A DNA stretch of 64,000 nt from Flavobacterium sp. KACC 22761 (lineage in GTDB: Bacteria; Bacteroidota; Bacteroidia; Flavobacteriales; Flavobacteriaceae), in NCBI RefSeq assembly GCF_034058155.1, contig NZ_CP139148.1:3348001-3412000 (forward strand). Reading direction: 5' to 3'. The first letter of the stretch is position 1. Each line of letters opens with the position of its first letter. The position numbers were made by a program, and so were the translations under genes. This document shows, in pieces, positions 43,258 through 52,040 of the stretch. The notes beneath the pieces were generated by a model, which searched no databases, was not told where the DNA came from, and was given only the letters and a program-made list of their open reading frames with translations.

Positions 43258-45126
43258 ATGATAAATAAACGATTTTTTGCTGCGGGAATGGCAGCAAGCA
43301 TGCTTTTTACGGCATGTAAAACAAAAGATTTAAAAATGAGTAATGTCAAAGAAGAAAATGCTCCAGCAAATAAAGTTGTAGTTTATCAAGTTTTTACACG
43401 TTTGTTTGGAAATAAGAATACAACAAATAAACCTTGGGGTACAATCGAAGAAAATGGCGTTGGAAAGTTTAATGATTTTACTGACAAAGCGCTTCATGAA
43501 ATTAAAGATTTAGGGGTAACATACATTTGGTACACTGGCGTGCCTCATCATGCATTAGTGCGAGATTACACCGCTTTCGGAATTTCGAATGATGATCCAG
43601 AAGTGGTAAAAGGACGCGCGGGATCACCTTATGCGGTTAAGGATTATTACAATGTAAATCCTGATTTGGCAGTAAATCCAGCGAACAGATTGCAGGAATT
43701 TGAAGCTTTGATTGCGCGCACGCACAAAGCAGGTTTGAAACTCATTATTGATATTGTTCCAAATCATATTGCGAGAAAATATGAAGGGAAAAATAATCCC
43801 GAAGGCGTAAGAGATTTTGGTGCCGATGATGATGTAACAGTTGAATACAAAAGAGATAACAACTTTTATTATATTCCGAATGCTTCTTTTGAAATTCCTG
43901 ACGGAGATGTTCCTCTAAATGGAGAAAAAAATTCGTTGATTGATGGTAAGTTTGCAGAAAATCCTGCGAAATGGACCGGAAATGGTTCTAGAAAAGCAAA
44001 ACCAGACCAAAATGATTGGTACGAAACCGTAAAAGTAAATTATGGGGTTCGTCCTGATGGTTCAAAAGATTTTCCTGAGCTTACTGCAGGGTTTGATCAA
44101 AAATCATACAAAGAACATTTCGCTTTTTGGCAAGATAAAGATGTGCCAAGTTCATGGAAAAAATTCAGAGATATTGCTTTGTATTGGACGGCAAAAGGTG
44201 TTGATGGTTTTCGTTATGATATGGCCGAAATGGTTCCTTATGAATTTTGGAGTTATATGAATTCGGCAATTAAAATGAAAAATCCAGATGCTTTTTTATT
44301 AGCCGAAGTTTATAATCCGAACGAATATCGAAATTACATTCGTTTAGGAAAAATGGATTATTTGTATGATAAAGTTGAAACGTATGATAAACTCAAAGAT
44401 GTAATTCGAGGAAAATCGTCACCAGATAGTTTGTCAGATATTCAAAAAGGAATGGCAGATATCGAGCATCATATGCTTCACTTTTTGGATAATCATGATG
44501 AGCAACGTTTGGCAAGTCCGGAATTTGCGGGAAATCCAGAACGTGGAAAACCTTTGATGGTTGTTTCGACAACAGTAAGCACTTCGCCTACAATGATTTA
44601 TTTTGGACAAGAAGTAGGAGAGGCCGGAAATGAAGATGCTGGTTTTGGAAAACGCTCGAGAACTTCAATTTTTGATTATATAGGAGTTCCAAATCATCAA
44701 AAATGGATGAACGACGGAAAATTTGATGGCGGAAAGTTATCTGATTCAGAGAAAAAGCTGCGTGATTTCTATAAACAATTATTGAATTTTTCGATTAACA
44801 GTTCGGCTTTAATGGGAAGTTTTCAAGAAATCCAATCTGTTAATCGCCAGAATACAGGTTATGACGAATTGATTTATTCGTACACAAGATGGTCTGAAAA
44901 ACAAAAACTAATTATTGTTGCTAATTTTTCATCTGAAAAAACAAGCGAATTTGAGTTGAAAGTGCCTGCTGATGTTATCTCAAAATGGAAATTAAAAGAC
45001 GGTTCGTATGTTTTGGTTGATAAATTGTATTCAGAAAATAAAACCTATTTTACGGTGAAGAATGGAGAAGGAGTGGCGAGAGTCAAAATCAAGCCTTCAG
45101 AATCATTTATTTTTGAAGTGAATTAA
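43258..45126 (+). CDS. GH13 alpha-amylase family lipoprotein
   Basis: 622 residues from the ATG at 43258; a longer frame begins at 43198 but the lipoprotein signal INKRRFF-like start (MINKRFFAAGMAASMLFTACK, lipidated Cys) fixes the choice. All four GH13 regions are present: DIVPNH, GFRYDMAEMVPYEFW (nucleophile Asp), FLLAEVYNPNE (acid/base Glu) and FLDNHDEQRLASPE (third acid). The C-terminal beta-sandwich domain (~540-622) is typical. It is anchored in an outer membrane or periplasmic leaflet and would cleave alpha-glucans. No Sus-type receptor genes accompany it. Convergent with the GH130 gene. Confidence 0.9.
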   Translation: MINKRFFAAGMAASMLFTACKTKDLKMSNVKEENAPANKVVVYQVFTRLFGNKNTTNKPWGTIEENGVGKFNDFTDKALHEIKDLGVTYIWYTGVPHHALVRDYTAFGISNDDPEVVKGRAGSPYAVKDYYNVNPDLAVNPANRLQEFEALIARTHKAGLKLIIDIVPNHIARKYEGKNNPEGVRDFGADDDVTVEYKRDNNFYYIPNASFEIPDGDVPLNGEKNSLIDGKFAENPAKWTGNGSRKAKPDQNDWYETVKVNYGVRPDGSKDFPELTAGFDQKSYKEHFAFWQDKDVPSSWKKFRDIALYWTAKGVDGFRYDMAEMVPYEFWSYMNSAIKMKNPDAFLLAEVYNPNEYRNYIRLGKMDYLYDKVETYDKLKDVIRGKSSPDSLSDIQKGMADIEHHMLHFLDNHDEQRLASPEFAGNPERGKPLMVVSTTVSTSPTMIYFGQEVGEAGNEDAGFGKRSRTSIFDYIGVPNHQKWMNDGKFDGGKLSDSEKKLRDFYKQLLNFSINSSALMGSFQEIQSVNRQNTGYDELIYSYTRWSEKQKLIIVANFSSEKTSEFELKVPADVISKWKLKDGSYVLVDKLYSENKTYFTVKNGEGVARVKIKPSESFIFEVN

Positions 45127-45148
45127 ATTCACACATTAAATTTTATTG

Positions 45149-45186
45149 AAAACAGGTTTAGGAAGAGATTTTCTAAACCTGTTTTT
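45149..45186. terminator. Bidirectional terminator between GH13 and GH130 genes
   Basis: Arms aaaacaggtttag (45149-45161) and ctaaacctgtttt (45173-45185) are perfect, with an 11-base loop and flanking A/T runs. Confidence 0.85.
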
Positions 45187-45192
45187 GTTTTT

Positions 45193-46251
45193 TTAAACGG
45201 CCACTAAAAGTGACAAGATTTCTTTAATTGAAAATTGAGCACCGCAAACAAATTCGTCTGATGCGCCGTAATACATTGTTAGCGTGTCGCCATCAGGTTC
45301 TATAATGTGTCCGTTGGTAAAAACTACATTTCCAAAAAAGCCGCTCAATTCATAATCAGTTGTTGGAAACATAATTGGGTCTTCGGTTCTTGAAATTACT
45401 TTTGAAGGATCTTCCAAATCCATTAAAAAAGCGCCTAAACAATACAAATGATGCTCATTTGCGCCATGGTAAATTTCCAGCCAACCTTTTTCTGTTTTTA
45501 TAGGAGCAGCTCCGGCGCCAACTCTTATGCTATCCCAGAAATTTTTGCGGGTTTTGATAATACATTTATGATTTCCCCAATGAATGCCGTCTGGAGAGGA
45601 AGCAATCCAGATGTAATTGCCACCAAGATCAACGCTGCTAGGGCGGTGCAAAGCATAGAATAATCCGTTTATTTTTTCTTCAAAAATAGCGCAGTCTTTA
45701 TTGTGCGGAGGCAAAATCATTCCGTGTTTTTGAAAGACTTTCCAATCTGTCGTGGTACGCAATCCAACTCCAACACCATTTTCTGAAACAGATGTAAAAG
45801 TCAAATAATATTTTCCTTCTAGAAATGAAACTCTACAATCTTCAATCCCGAAAGTTTCTAAAATTCCTTCGCCAACTAAATGCGGATAATTTTCTGGCTC
45901 ATAAAAATGATGTCCGTCTTCACTGCACAGCAATCTAATATGCGAAAGTGTTGTTAGATGGTCAACTCCTTGAAAATTGATTACTCGCGCATCTGTGGCA
46001 ATCAATTCTGGATGATCTTTTAAAATTTCAATAATTTGGATGGTGCCAGTTTCAGTTAAAATTGGAAAGGAAATAATGTTTTCAATTTGTTTTGGTCTTT
46101 CGGCCACGCGCACGGCCAGCCATATTTTATTTTGAAACAGAAATACACCCGGATTTAAAAGACAGGTGATTTCTAATCCTTCTCTGCTTGGAGGAATATC
46201 TGTAGGAGACAATAGTGGATTTTCGATAAAACGGTTGGCAATATCTTTCAT
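45193..46251 (-). CDS. GH130-type glycoside phosphorylase/hydrolase
   Basis: 352 residues, five-bladed beta-propeller type. The GH130 signature is GIEDCRVSFLEGKYYLTFTSVS (about residue 134), with the catalytic Asp in the EDxR-like segment, and WLAVRVAERP near the N-terminus. The C-terminal part has GAAPIKTEKGWLEIYHGA and LTMYYGASDE. GH130 enzymes act on beta-mannosides or mannosyl-glucose by phosphorolysis or hydrolysis. No signal peptide, so it is cytoplasmic. The preferred substrate cannot be told. Confidence 0.88.
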   Translation of the reverse strand: MKDIANRFIENPLLSPTDIPPSREGLEITCLLNPGVFLFQNKIWLAVRVAERPKQIENIISFPILTETGTIQIIEILKDHPELIATDARVINFQGVDHLTTLSHIRLLCSEDGHHFYEPENYPHLVGEGILETFGIEDCRVSFLEGKYYLTFTSVSENGVGVGLRTTTDWKVFQKHGMILPPHNKDCAIFEEKINGLFYALHRPSSVDLGGNYIWIASSPDGIHWGNHKCIIKTRKNFWDSIRVGAGAAPIKTEKGWLEIYHGANEHHLYCLGAFLMDLEDPSKVISRTEDPIMFPTTDYELSGFFGNVVFTNGHIIEPDGDTLTMYYGASDEFVCGAQFSIKEILSLLVAV

Positions 46252-46280
46252 GTTTTCTGAAAATAAACATTAAGATATAA

Positions 46281-46316
46281 AAAAAAGCTGATACATTTTT
46301 GAGTATCAGCTTTTTT
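46281..46316 (-). terminator. Terminator of the LUD-cdsA-psd-ACBP-SOD unit
   Basis: Arms aaaaaagctgatac and gtatcagctttttt pair perfectly around an 8-base loop, just after the superoxide dismutase stop on the minus strand. Confidence 0.85.
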
Positions 46317-46321
46317 ATGAT

Positions 46322-47104
46322 TTATACTTTTTTGACTTTCTTCAAAGCCTCGACGTAATTTTCGTTTACTTTTTCCCAATTTATATGTTTGTAAAAAGCA
46401 TCAATATAACTTCCTTTTCTGTTTTGGTAGTCCAAATAATAAGCGTGTTCCCACAAATCAATTCCTAAAATTGGAGTTCCGGGAATCAAAGCATTTTTCA
46501 TTAAAGGATTGTCCTGATTGTCTGTTGTGGTAATTTGCAATTTGCCATAACGATCAACGACCAGCCATACCCAGCCAGAACCAAATTGTTTTTCAGCCTG
46601 TGTTTTAAATTGGTTTGTCAAATTGTTGAATGAGCCAAATTCCTTATTAATCGATCCTGAAAGTGTATCTTTTGGAGTCTGCTCTTTTGGAGTAAGCACA
46701 TTAAAATATAATGTATGATTATAATAACCTCCAGCATTTTGACGAAGCTTCGCATTGCTAAGATCCATTTTCTTCAGAATATCTTCGATTGGCATATTTT
46801 CATACTCAGTCGCAACGATTTCTTTGTTTAAATTATTCGTGAACGTAACATAGTGTTTAGAATAATGTGATTCTAGAGTTAGCGAACGAATATCTGGTGC
46901 TAAACCGTCATAACCAAATGACAGTTTTGTAAGTCCAAAGGAGCCCGGATCTATAGTCACCTGATCTGGAGTCCCGATAGTAATTTTTTCTTCTTTAGTT
47001 GGCAGCGGAACTTCAACAACTTCAGTAAGTTTATTACCGTCATTACAAGAAAATAATACAAAAAATGAAGCTAAAATGCCAAAACGAGTAATGTTTCTCT
47101 TCAT
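46322..47104 (-). CDS. Exported Fe/Mn superoxide dismutase lipoprotein
   Basis: 260 residues. A lipoprotein signal peptide (ITRFGILASFFVLFSCNDG) is followed by an about 50-residue linker and a complete SodA/SodB fold. Ligand regions: LESHYSKHYVTFTNNL, GGYYNHTLYFNVL, and DLWEHAYYLDYQNRKGSYIDAF (Asp and His). It probably detoxifies superoxide outside the inner membrane. Most bacterial Fe/Mn enzymes are cytoplasmic, so the lipid anchor is unusual. It lies 7 bases after the ACBP gene at the end of an envelope-lipid operon. Confidence 0.92.
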   Translation of the reverse strand: MKRNITRFGILASFFVLFSCNDGNKLTEVVEVPLPTKEEKITIGTPDQVTIDPGSFGLTKLSFGYDGLAPDIRSLTLESHYSKHYVTFTNNLNKEIVATEYENMPIEDILKKMDLSNAKLRQNAGGYYNHTLYFNVLTPKEQTPKDTLSGSINKEFGSFNNLTNQFKTQAEKQFGSGWVWLVVDRYGKLQITTTDNQDNPLMKNALIPGTPILGIDLWEHAYYLDYQNRKGSYIDAFYKHINWEKVNENYVEALKKVKKV

Positions 47105-47111
47105 GATTAAG

Positions 47112-47381
47112 TTATTTTGATGTTAGTGAATTGATGATTTCGATATAATTTTCTTTTGCTTCTTCAATAGAAATATGACTAATTTGCATCCAAGCATTTG
47201 TTTTGAAGGCGTCCCTCAAATCAAAATTTTGCGACTGATTGTAAACTGCTGTTCCAAATGTAGCTTGTTTGTAATATGCATAAAGCCTTAACTGCACATC
47301 TTGTGGCAGCGAGGCTTGAGTCATTTGCATGGCAGTTTTAACAGCCTCTGAAAAGCGTGTATCTAAATCTTTTTCAGTCAT
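47112..47381 (-). CDS. Acyl-CoA-binding protein
   Basis: 89 residues, the normal ACBP length. Conserved features: the N-terminal FSEAVKTAMQM, YAYYKQATFGTAVYN as the acyl/CoA-binding motif, DAFKTNAWMQISHISIEEAKENYIEIINSL as the helix 3-4 end. It binds and shuttles long-chain acyl-CoA. The start codon overlaps the psd stop by one base (TAATG), so it is translationally coupled to lipid synthesis. Confidence 0.9.
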   Translation of the reverse strand: MTEKDLDTRFSEAVKTAMQMTQASLPQDVQLRLYAYYKQATFGTAVYNQSQNFDLRDAFKTNAWMQISHISIEEAKENYIEIINSLTSK

Positions 47382-48034
47382 TAAGCTTTTTTAGCTATAA
47401 TCGTTTTTCCGCCAATTGCTTTTTGGCCTAAAACCACATCAATTGGTGTGCCTAAAGGTAAAAATAAATCTACTCTTGAGCCAAATTTTATAAAACCAGC
47501 ATCTGTTCCTTGAACAACCTGCATTCCTTCTTTTGCATAGTTTACAATTCTTCGTGCCAAAGCTCCGGCGATTTGTCTGTAAAGAACAGCTCCAAAAGTA
47601 TCATTTTCGATAACTACAGTTGTTCTTTCGTTTTCTTCACTTGCTTTAGGGTGCCACGCCACCAAAAATTTCCCTGGATGGTATTTACTGAATTTTATAA
47701 TTCCGTCCATTGCGTAACGTGTTACGTGTACGTTAATTGGAGACATAAAGATAGAAACCTGTAAACGTTTGTCTTTGAAATACTCGCCTTCGTAAACTTC
47801 TTCAATAACTACTACTTTTCCATCAACTGGTGCAAGAACATGATCGCTGTTGCGAATTGCAATTCTTTTAGGATTTCTAAAGAATTGTAAAATAATAATC
47901 AAAACTACTACGCCAAAAATTTGAACTAGCATTCTAAGCCATGTGATATCAATAAACTTTTCAGCTATTAAAAGCAAGGCTACTGCAAAAACGGTACCTA
48001 TTAAAATCGATGGTCCTCCTTCTTTATGAAACAT
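47381..48034 (-). CDS. psd: Phosphatidylserine decarboxylase (short form)
   Basis: 217 residues. Two N-terminal membrane segments (PSILIGTVFAVALLLIAEKF and LRMLVQIFGVVVLIIILQFF), then VLAPVDGKVVVIEEV, VSIFMSPINVHVTRYAMDG and the autocatalytic site region GFIKFGSRVDLFLPLG, where the chain is cut before Ser to make the pyruvoyl group. It converts phosphatidylserine to phosphatidylethanolamine. It overlaps cdsA by 11 bases and touches the ACBP gene. Confidence 0.93.
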   Translation of the reverse strand: MFHKEGGPSILIGTVFAVALLLIAEKFIDITWLRMLVQIFGVVVLIIILQFFRNPKRIAIRNSDHVLAPVDGKVVVIEEVYEGEYFKDKRLQVSIFMSPINVHVTRYAMDGIIKFSKYHPGKFLVAWHPKASEENERTTVVIENDTFGAVLYRQIAGALARRIVNYAKEGMQVVQGTDAGFIKFGSRVDLFLPLGTPIDVVLGQKAIGGKTIIAKKA

Positions 48035-48914
48035 AATATAAAATTTGATAAAATAAAAATATAATTGGTGCTACAAATATAACACTATCTAAGCGATCTA
48101 AGATGCCTCCGTGTCCGGGCATTATTGAGCCACTGTCTTTTACGCCAGCAATTCGTTTAAACTTGGATTCAATCAAATCTCCAATTGTACCAAAAATGCT
48201 CACAATTACAGCGATTATGGTCCAAATTAAAATTGATTTGCTGCTAAATTCTGGATTCGGCTGAATGTACAATTTTGATATTAAAAAACCTGCAAAAGCG
48301 GCAAAAACGGCACCACCCAAAAATCCTTCAACGGTTTTTTTAGGAGAAACTCTTTCAAACAATTTGTGTTTTCCCATTGATTTTCCAACCAAATAAGCAA
48401 AAGTATCATTGGTCCAAATCAAAATGAATAAGCCTAAAATGATTTTTGGGTTATAATCATTGGTTCCAAAAGAGATTTTGACGATAAAAATAAAAGGAAG
48501 TGTAATGTATCCTAATAAATATAAATATTTTGATGAAGTACTTATTTTTTGAACGGAATCATAAAATAAAAATAATATGCATTTTATTGAAACCACTATA
48601 GTAACGGCGAGCAAGATTAAATCTAACTGCTTTATATTGATATTTAAATCCAAATTAGATCTTAGAGCATCATTCAAAAACAAAGTAATTTCTTTGTTAT
48701 AATGACTAATCAGCAAAACCGATGCATAAATCAACGTTCCAAAAACAATTGAAAATATTTTGTTCAGATTGACTAGATTACTGAATTCGTAAATCGTGAT
48801 AATCAAGAATACTCCAAAAAGAATAATAAAGCTTTCAGTCGAAAACAGAATAGAGGTAAGCAGCAAAGCGATATAAACAGCACCAGAGATGGTTCTCTTC
48901 AATGTTTCGTTCAT
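48024..48914 (-). CDS. cdsA: Phosphatidate cytidylyltransferase
   Basis: 296 residues, about eight membrane segments. The CDP-diglyceride synthase signature is at the C-terminus: GDLIESKFKRIAGVKDSGSIMPGHGGILDRLDSVIF. KSMGKHKLFERVSPKKTVEGFLGGAVFA is also conserved. It makes CDP-diacylglycerol from phosphatidate in the inner membrane. It begins 1 base after the LUD gene stop and overlaps psd downstream. Confidence 0.95.
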   Translation of the reverse strand: MNETLKRTISGAVYIALLLTSILFSTESFIILFGVFLIITIYEFSNLVNLNKIFSIVFGTLIYASVLLISHYNKEITLFLNDALRSNLDLNINIKQLDLILLAVTIVVSIKCILFLFYDSVQKISTSSKYLYLLGYITLPFIFIVKISFGTNDYNPKIILGLFILIWTNDTFAYLVGKSMGKHKLFERVSPKKTVEGFLGGAVFAAFAGFLISKLYIQPNPEFSSKSILIWTIIAVIVSIFGTIGDLIESKFKRIAGVKDSGSIMPGHGGILDRLDSVIFVAPIIFLFYQILYYVS

Positions 48915-48915
48915 C

Positions 48916-49521
48916 TTAAAGATCTTCTAAAAGCAGTAAATAAAGATTTTTGGCAACACTTCCGTATTGTGTAAAATCTTCCTCTTTTGCCTTTTCGAAA
49001 TATTTTATTGTGGTAATGTTGGTTGGATAGTCACGTTCGTACTTGCGTTTAATTGCGCTCAAGCCGTCACTTTTCATTGGTAAAATTTGGCTAGTTGTAG
49101 CAATTATGACAATGTTTGCAGGAAGTTCATTAGGTTTATCCTGTCTGATTTGTTTGGAAGAAAACAAAATTGAACCTTCGTCAGCAATTAAGTTTTCGCA
49201 TGAAGCCAATAAAAATCTTGGATTTCTTGGTGAAATGTAAGTGAGCTTATTTTCTTCTAATAAATGAAATAAAGCAGGTTCGTAACACAAAACTTCGTTT
49301 TCAAACCAATCATTTTCTTCTAATATGTTTTCAAATTGTTCAGCAACTTCTTGTGTGTTTTCACAATACAAAAATTTACCGCCATTTTTCTTAAAGTTAA
49401 AAATGAATTGTTCGTCTATAGATAAATGACTGTTCTGAATAGGATTTCCTCCGTATTCGCTTTCGTGCTCTTCGTCTGAAGCAGATTCACTCGAACCAAA
49501 TATTTTTTTGAAAAAATTCAT
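48916..49521 (-). CDS. LUD domain (LutC/YkgG-like) protein
   Basis: 201 residues. A leading acidic stretch (FGSSESASDEEHESEYGG) is followed by an LUD fold: ISPRNPRFLLASCENLIADEGSILFSSKQIRQDKPNELPANIVIIATTSQILPMKSDGLSAI. LutC-type proteins take part in lactate oxidation, but here no lutA/lutB lies nearby, and the gene heads a lipid-synthesis unit (cdsA follows after 1 base). Its role is therefore open. Confidence 0.8.
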   Translation of the reverse strand: MNFFKKIFGSSESASDEEHESEYGGNPIQNSHLSIDEQFIFNFKKNGGKFLYCENTQEVAEQFENILEENDWFENEVLCYEPALFHLLEENKLTYISPRNPRFLLASCENLIADEGSILFSSKQIRQDKPNELPANIVIIATTSQILPMKSDGLSAIKRKYERDYPTNITTIKYFEKAKEEDFTQYGSVAKNLYLLLLEDL

Positions 49522-49569
49522 TTTTATATGAAATACTTTACATGTTAATTGAAAACGTTCAAAGATAAA

Positions 49570-49608
49570 AAAATCTTAATTCAAAAGGCGATTTTGAATT
49601 AAGATTTT
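49570..49608 (-). terminator. ftsH terminator
   Basis: Arms aaaatcttaattcaaaa (49570-49586) and ttttgaattaagatttt (49592-49608) pair perfectly around 5 bases, between ftsH and the LUD gene on the minus strand. Confidence 0.8.
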
Positions 49609-49635
49609 AAAAAATATTACATATTTCAGTACAAT

Positions 49636-51561
49636 TTACGAAACTACTTCTTCTAGATTTTTGTCAAAAGTTCGTTTTCCGAAAATTGTTTCTAAGTCAT
49701 CTTTAAAAATAACTTCTTTTTCTATCAGTATATCAGCAAGTTGGTTTAACTTGTCTTTGTTTTCTTCAAGAATTTGAATAGCTCTTTGATATTGGCCTTC
49801 AATTAATTCTGAAATTTCTTTGTCAATTACTTTTGCAGTTTCGTCAGAATAAGGTTTAGAGAAATTGTATTCGCTTTGTCCTGTTGAATCGTAATAAGTA
49901 ACATTTCCGATTTTATCATTCAAACCATAAATCGTTACCATCGCACGAGCCTGACGTGTTACTTTTTCCAAATCGCTTAATGCTCCTGTTGAAATTCGGT
50001 CAAAAGTTACTTTTTCAGCAGCTCTACCGCCCATTGTAGCGCACATTTCGTCTAACATTTGATCTGTTCTTACGATTTGTCTTTCTTCTGGAAGGTACCA
50101 TGCAGCTCCTAAACTTTGTCCACGAGGAACGATTGTTACTTTAATAAGTGGAGCAGCGTGCTCTAACATCCAGCTCACAGTTGCGTGACCCGCTTCGTGA
50201 ATCGCAATTGCTCTTTTTTCGTCTGGAGTTATGATTTTATTTTTCTTTTCAAGACCACCAATGATTCTATCAACTGCATCAAGGAAATCTTGTTTGTCAA
50301 CAGCATCTTTATTATTACGAGCAGCAATTAATGCAGCTTCGTTACACACGTTTGCGATATCAGCACCAGAGAAACCTGGAGTTTGTTTTGCCAAGAAATC
50401 AAGATCAAGGCCTTCCACTTTTTTGATAGGTGCTAAGTGAACTTTAAAGATTTCAGCTCTTTCGCGAATATCTGGTAAGTCAACAAAAATTTGTCTGTCA
50501 AAACGTCCTGCACGCATTAATGCTTTATCAAGAACGTCAGCTCTGTTTGTTGCTGCTAAAACAATTACGTTTGAGTTTGTACCAAAACCATCCATTTCTG
50601 TCAATAATTGGTTCAAAGTATTTTCTCTCTCGTCGTTTCCGCCAGACATATTACTTTTTCCTCTTGCTCTACCTACAGCATCAATTTCGTCGATGAAAAT
50701 GATAGCAGGAGATTTTTCTTTTGCTTGTTTGAATAAGTCACGTACACGAGATGCACCAACTCCTACAAACATTTCAACGAAATCAGAACCTGATAATGAG
50801 AAGAAAGGTACTTGAGCTTCACCCGCAACAGCTTTTGCTAATAAAGTTTTACCAGTTCCCGGAGGCCCTACAAGTAAAGCTCCTTTAGGGATTTTACCTC
50901 CTAAGTTTGTATATTTTTCTGGATTTTTAAGGAATTCAACGATTTCTTGAATCTCTTCTTTTGCACCTTCTAGACCAGCAACATCTTTAAATGTTGTTTT
51001 GATATCTGTTTTTTCGTCAAAAAGTTTTGCTTTAGATTTTCCAATATTGAAAATCTGTCCACCTCCGCCAGCGCCTCCGCCAGACATTTTACGCATGATG
51101 AAAATCCAAACACCAATAATGATGATAATTGGAAGCAGACTGATTAAGATGTCGCTCCAATTGTTTTTCTGCAAGAAATTGAAATCTTTTAATTTTCCTT
51201 CACTAACCGCTTTTTCAAGTTTAGTTTGGAAAATTTGATCGTTACCAATTTCTAACGTATAGTGCGGTCCTTTATTTACATTTTTAAAAATGTCTTTAGA
51301 AACCTTCTCGTTTGCTTTGTCTTTTAGCGCGGCAGCTGTCAGGTAAACTTCAGCTTCGGCTTTATTATAAACGATAACTTTTTCAATTTGGCCTTTTTCT
51401 AAAAGGGTATTGAATTTAGAAGAAGTCAATTGAGCAGGCTCGCTTAAGTTAGATCCTCCGGTTGCAAAACTTATAAATAAAAAAACTAAAAGTATTGCGG
51501 TATATATTAACCAAGGACTTATTTTAAATTTATTCGGATTTGGATTATTATCTTTAGCCAT
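49636..51561 (-). CDS. ftsH: ATP-dependent zinc metalloprotease FtsH
   Basis: 641 residues. Two membrane segments (~17-33 and ~134-152) bracket a small periplasmic domain. Then follow a Gly-rich linker, the AAA domain (GPPGTGKTLLAKAVAGEA Walker A, IIFIDEIDAVGRARG Walker B, ATNRADVLDKALMRAGRFDRQ second region of homology) and the zinc protease domain (HEAGHATVSW). It degrades membrane and short-lived proteins. It follows rsfS by 14 bases. Confidence 0.96.
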   Translation of the reverse strand: MAKDNNPNPNKFKISPWLIYTAILLVFLFISFATGGSNLSEPAQLTSSKFNTLLEKGQIEKVIVYNKAEAEVYLTAAALKDKANEKVSKDIFKNVNKGPHYTLEIGNDQIFQTKLEKAVSEGKLKDFNFLQKNNWSDILISLLPIIIIIGVWIFIMRKMSGGGAGGGGQIFNIGKSKAKLFDEKTDIKTTFKDVAGLEGAKEEIQEIVEFLKNPEKYTNLGGKIPKGALLVGPPGTGKTLLAKAVAGEAQVPFFSLSGSDFVEMFVGVGASRVRDLFKQAKEKSPAIIFIDEIDAVGRARGKSNMSGGNDERENTLNQLLTEMDGFGTNSNVIVLAATNRADVLDKALMRAGRFDRQIFVDLPDIRERAEIFKVHLAPIKKVEGLDLDFLAKQTPGFSGADIANVCNEAALIAARNNKDAVDKQDFLDAVDRIIGGLEKKNKIITPDEKRAIAIHEAGHATVSWMLEHAAPLIKVTIVPRGQSLGAAWYLPEERQIVRTDQMLDEMCATMGGRAAEKVTFDRISTGALSDLEKVTRQARAMVTIYGLNDKIGNVTYYDSTGQSEYNFSKPYSDETAKVIDKEISELIEGQYQRAIQILEENKDKLNQLADILIEKEVIFKDDLETIFGKRTFDKNLEEVVS

Positions 51562-51575
51562 TAGAAAAATTTTCT

Positions 51576-51947
51576 TTAGTATTTGTTTTCGATTGTAGTT
51601 ATTTTGGCGTCACCCCAAAGGCTCTCGATATTATAGTATTCGCGAATGTGTTTCTGGAAAACATGTACCACGATATGCACATAATCCATCAGAACCCATT
51701 CTGCATTATCGGTTCCTTCTACGTGCCAAGGTTTGTCTTTTAAGTCTTTAGATACTGTTTTCTGTATAGAGTTTACTATGGCGTTAACTTGAGTGTTTGA
51801 AGTTCCGTTGCAAATAACAAAATAGTCGCATACAGCGGTATCTATATCTCTTAAGTCAAGAATATCGATATCATTCCCTTTTACTTCTTCAATCCCTTTG
51901 ATTATGTTCGCCAATAGAACATCATTATTAATAGTCTTTTTCGCCAT
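51576..51947 (-). CDS. rsfS: Ribosomal silencing factor
   Basis: 123 residues, RsfS/YbeB/Iojap family. Motifs: ANIIKGIEEVKGNDIDILDLRDIDTAVCDYFVICNGTSNTQVNAIV and WHVEGTDNAEWVLMDYVHIVVHVFQKHIREYYNIESLWGDA. It binds ribosomal protein L14 and blocks subunit joining when nutrients are scarce. First gene of the rsfS-ftsH unit; divergent from birA with 93 bases between starts. Confidence 0.95.
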   Translation of the reverse strand: MAKKTINNDVLLANIIKGIEEVKGNDIDILDLRDIDTAVCDYFVICNGTSNTQVNAIVNSIQKTVSKDLKDKPWHVEGTDNAEWVLMDYVHIVVHVFQKHIREYYNIESLWGDAKITTIENKY

Positions 51948-52040
51948 GAATTATTTTTATGAATTTGTAAAGTTACCAAAATTTGTGATTATTTTTGAAC
52001 CTTAACAAAATATTAAATTAAGTTAATTTAAATTATTTAA

